This document shows positions 5,407 to 5,629 of a stretch of DNA of 5,629 nt, piece by piece. Source of the stretch: Desulfurellales bacterium (GTDB lineage Bacteria > Campylobacterota_A > Desulfurellia > Desulfurellales > Hippeaceae). The notes under the pieces were generated by a model that saw only the letters and a list, made by a program, of their open reading frames with translations, was not told where the DNA came from and ran no database searches. The stretch spans positions 1 to 5,629 of the forward strand of contig JALTDI010000259.1 in the NCBI GenBank assembly GCA_027074255.1, in the 5' to 3' direction. Position 1 is the first letter of the stretch; each line of letters starts with the position of its first letter. The translations under genes and the position numbers were made by a program.

Positions 5407-5629
5407 TCAGGTTAAATCTATCCACTTCCCCTTTGTTAAATCTTCAAGGCTTTCCGGATTTAATTCAAACACGGCAAACGGCGTACCGGCGGCAGCCCAA
5501 ATGGAGTCATATTTTTTCAAATCTTTATCGAGATAGGTCTTTAAAGGCTTTATATGTCCAGCAGGCGGTATGCCCCCTATGGAAAAGCCTGTTTGCTCCT
5601 TTACAAAGTTTGCATCCGCTTTTTTGATT
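5407..5629 (-). CDS. ybaK: YbaK/EbsC-family aminoacyl-tRNA deacylase, C-terminal part (cut by window edge)
   Basis: Partial gene on the minus strand; the last 73 codons and a TGA stop (5407-5409) are inside the window, and the 5' part lies beyond the right edge. Visible sequence: KKADANFVKEQTGFSIGGIPPAGH, then YLDKDLKKYDSIWAAAGTPFAVFELNP and the C-terminal end LTKGKWIDLT. The TGFSIGGIPPAGH and WAAAGTP..VF blocks are typical of the YbaK/prolyl-tRNA-editing fold, whose members hydrolyse mischarged tRNA in trans (for example Cys-tRNA(Pro)). Family members run about 150-160 residues, so roughly half is seen. Which amino acid it edits cannot be told from this fragment, and the ybaK symbol is used in the broad family sense. 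It converges on mazG with an 18-base gap and no clear terminator between them. Confidence 0.85.
   Translation of the reverse strand, partial: IKKADANFVKEQTGFSIGGIPPAGHIKPLKTYLDKDLKKYDSIWAAAGTPFAVFELNPESLEDLTKGKWIDLT

Noticed and set aside
5342..5627. Two plus-strand frames near the right edge
   Set aside because: They overlap the mazG end and run opposite the YbaK-family gene, whose minus-strand translation has clear family motifs.
1..5629. Novel defence system, toxin-antitoxin pair or mobile element
   Set aside because: MazG prompted a check for a mazEF pair, but no toxin or antitoxin frame is adjacent. No transposase, integrase, terminal repeats or repeat-spacer arrays were seen.

Overview
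The window reads as a compact bacterial heat-shock and protein-quality-control locus, complete except at the right edge. Base composition is AT-leaning. A MerR-type HspR repressor, a zinc-finger-free J protein, an Hsp20 and ClpB together suggest a Gram-negative lineage that uses HspR rather than sigma-32 for heat shock. Deferribacterota or a related thermophilic/anaerobic group, or Campylobacterota/delta-type lineages, would fit. This placement is an inference from gene content and protein flavour only.

Layout. On the minus strand, a class B (CbpA-type) J protein (395-1231) is followed after 4 bases by the repressor hspR (13-390); the two form one operon. A 192-base AT-rich divergent intergenic region (1232-1423) separates them from a plus-strand group: hsp20 (1424-1867), a GC-rich hairpin, clpB (1938-4544), a strong Rho-independent terminator (about 4570-4596) and mazG (4612-5388). 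The 3' end of a convergent YbaK/EbsC-family aminoacyl-tRNA deacylase gene (5407 to the window edge, minus strand) closes the window, only 18 bases from the mazG stop.

How it fits together. Hsp20 binds unfolding proteins, the J protein recruits DnaK (encoded elsewhere), and ClpB with DnaK pulls polypeptides out of aggregates. HspR presumably represses both arms. The divergent region holds two sigma-70-type promoters, one per direction, with the same architecture: TTGACA, 16 bases, TATATT. Both also carry a CTTGACA-N7-TATMAGG element that resembles a degenerate HspR operator (HAIR). MazG and YbaK-type enzymes are housekeeping sanitation functions (NTP pool, mischarged tRNA). mazG lies directly behind the clpB terminator with no room for its own promoter in between, so its expression probably depends on read-through or on a promoter inside clpB.

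No mobile element, CRISPR array, tRNA/rRNA or defence system was seen. The genes themselves are recognisable families. The most interesting material is regulatory: the twin promoters, the two hairpins, and the linkage of mazG to the stress operon.
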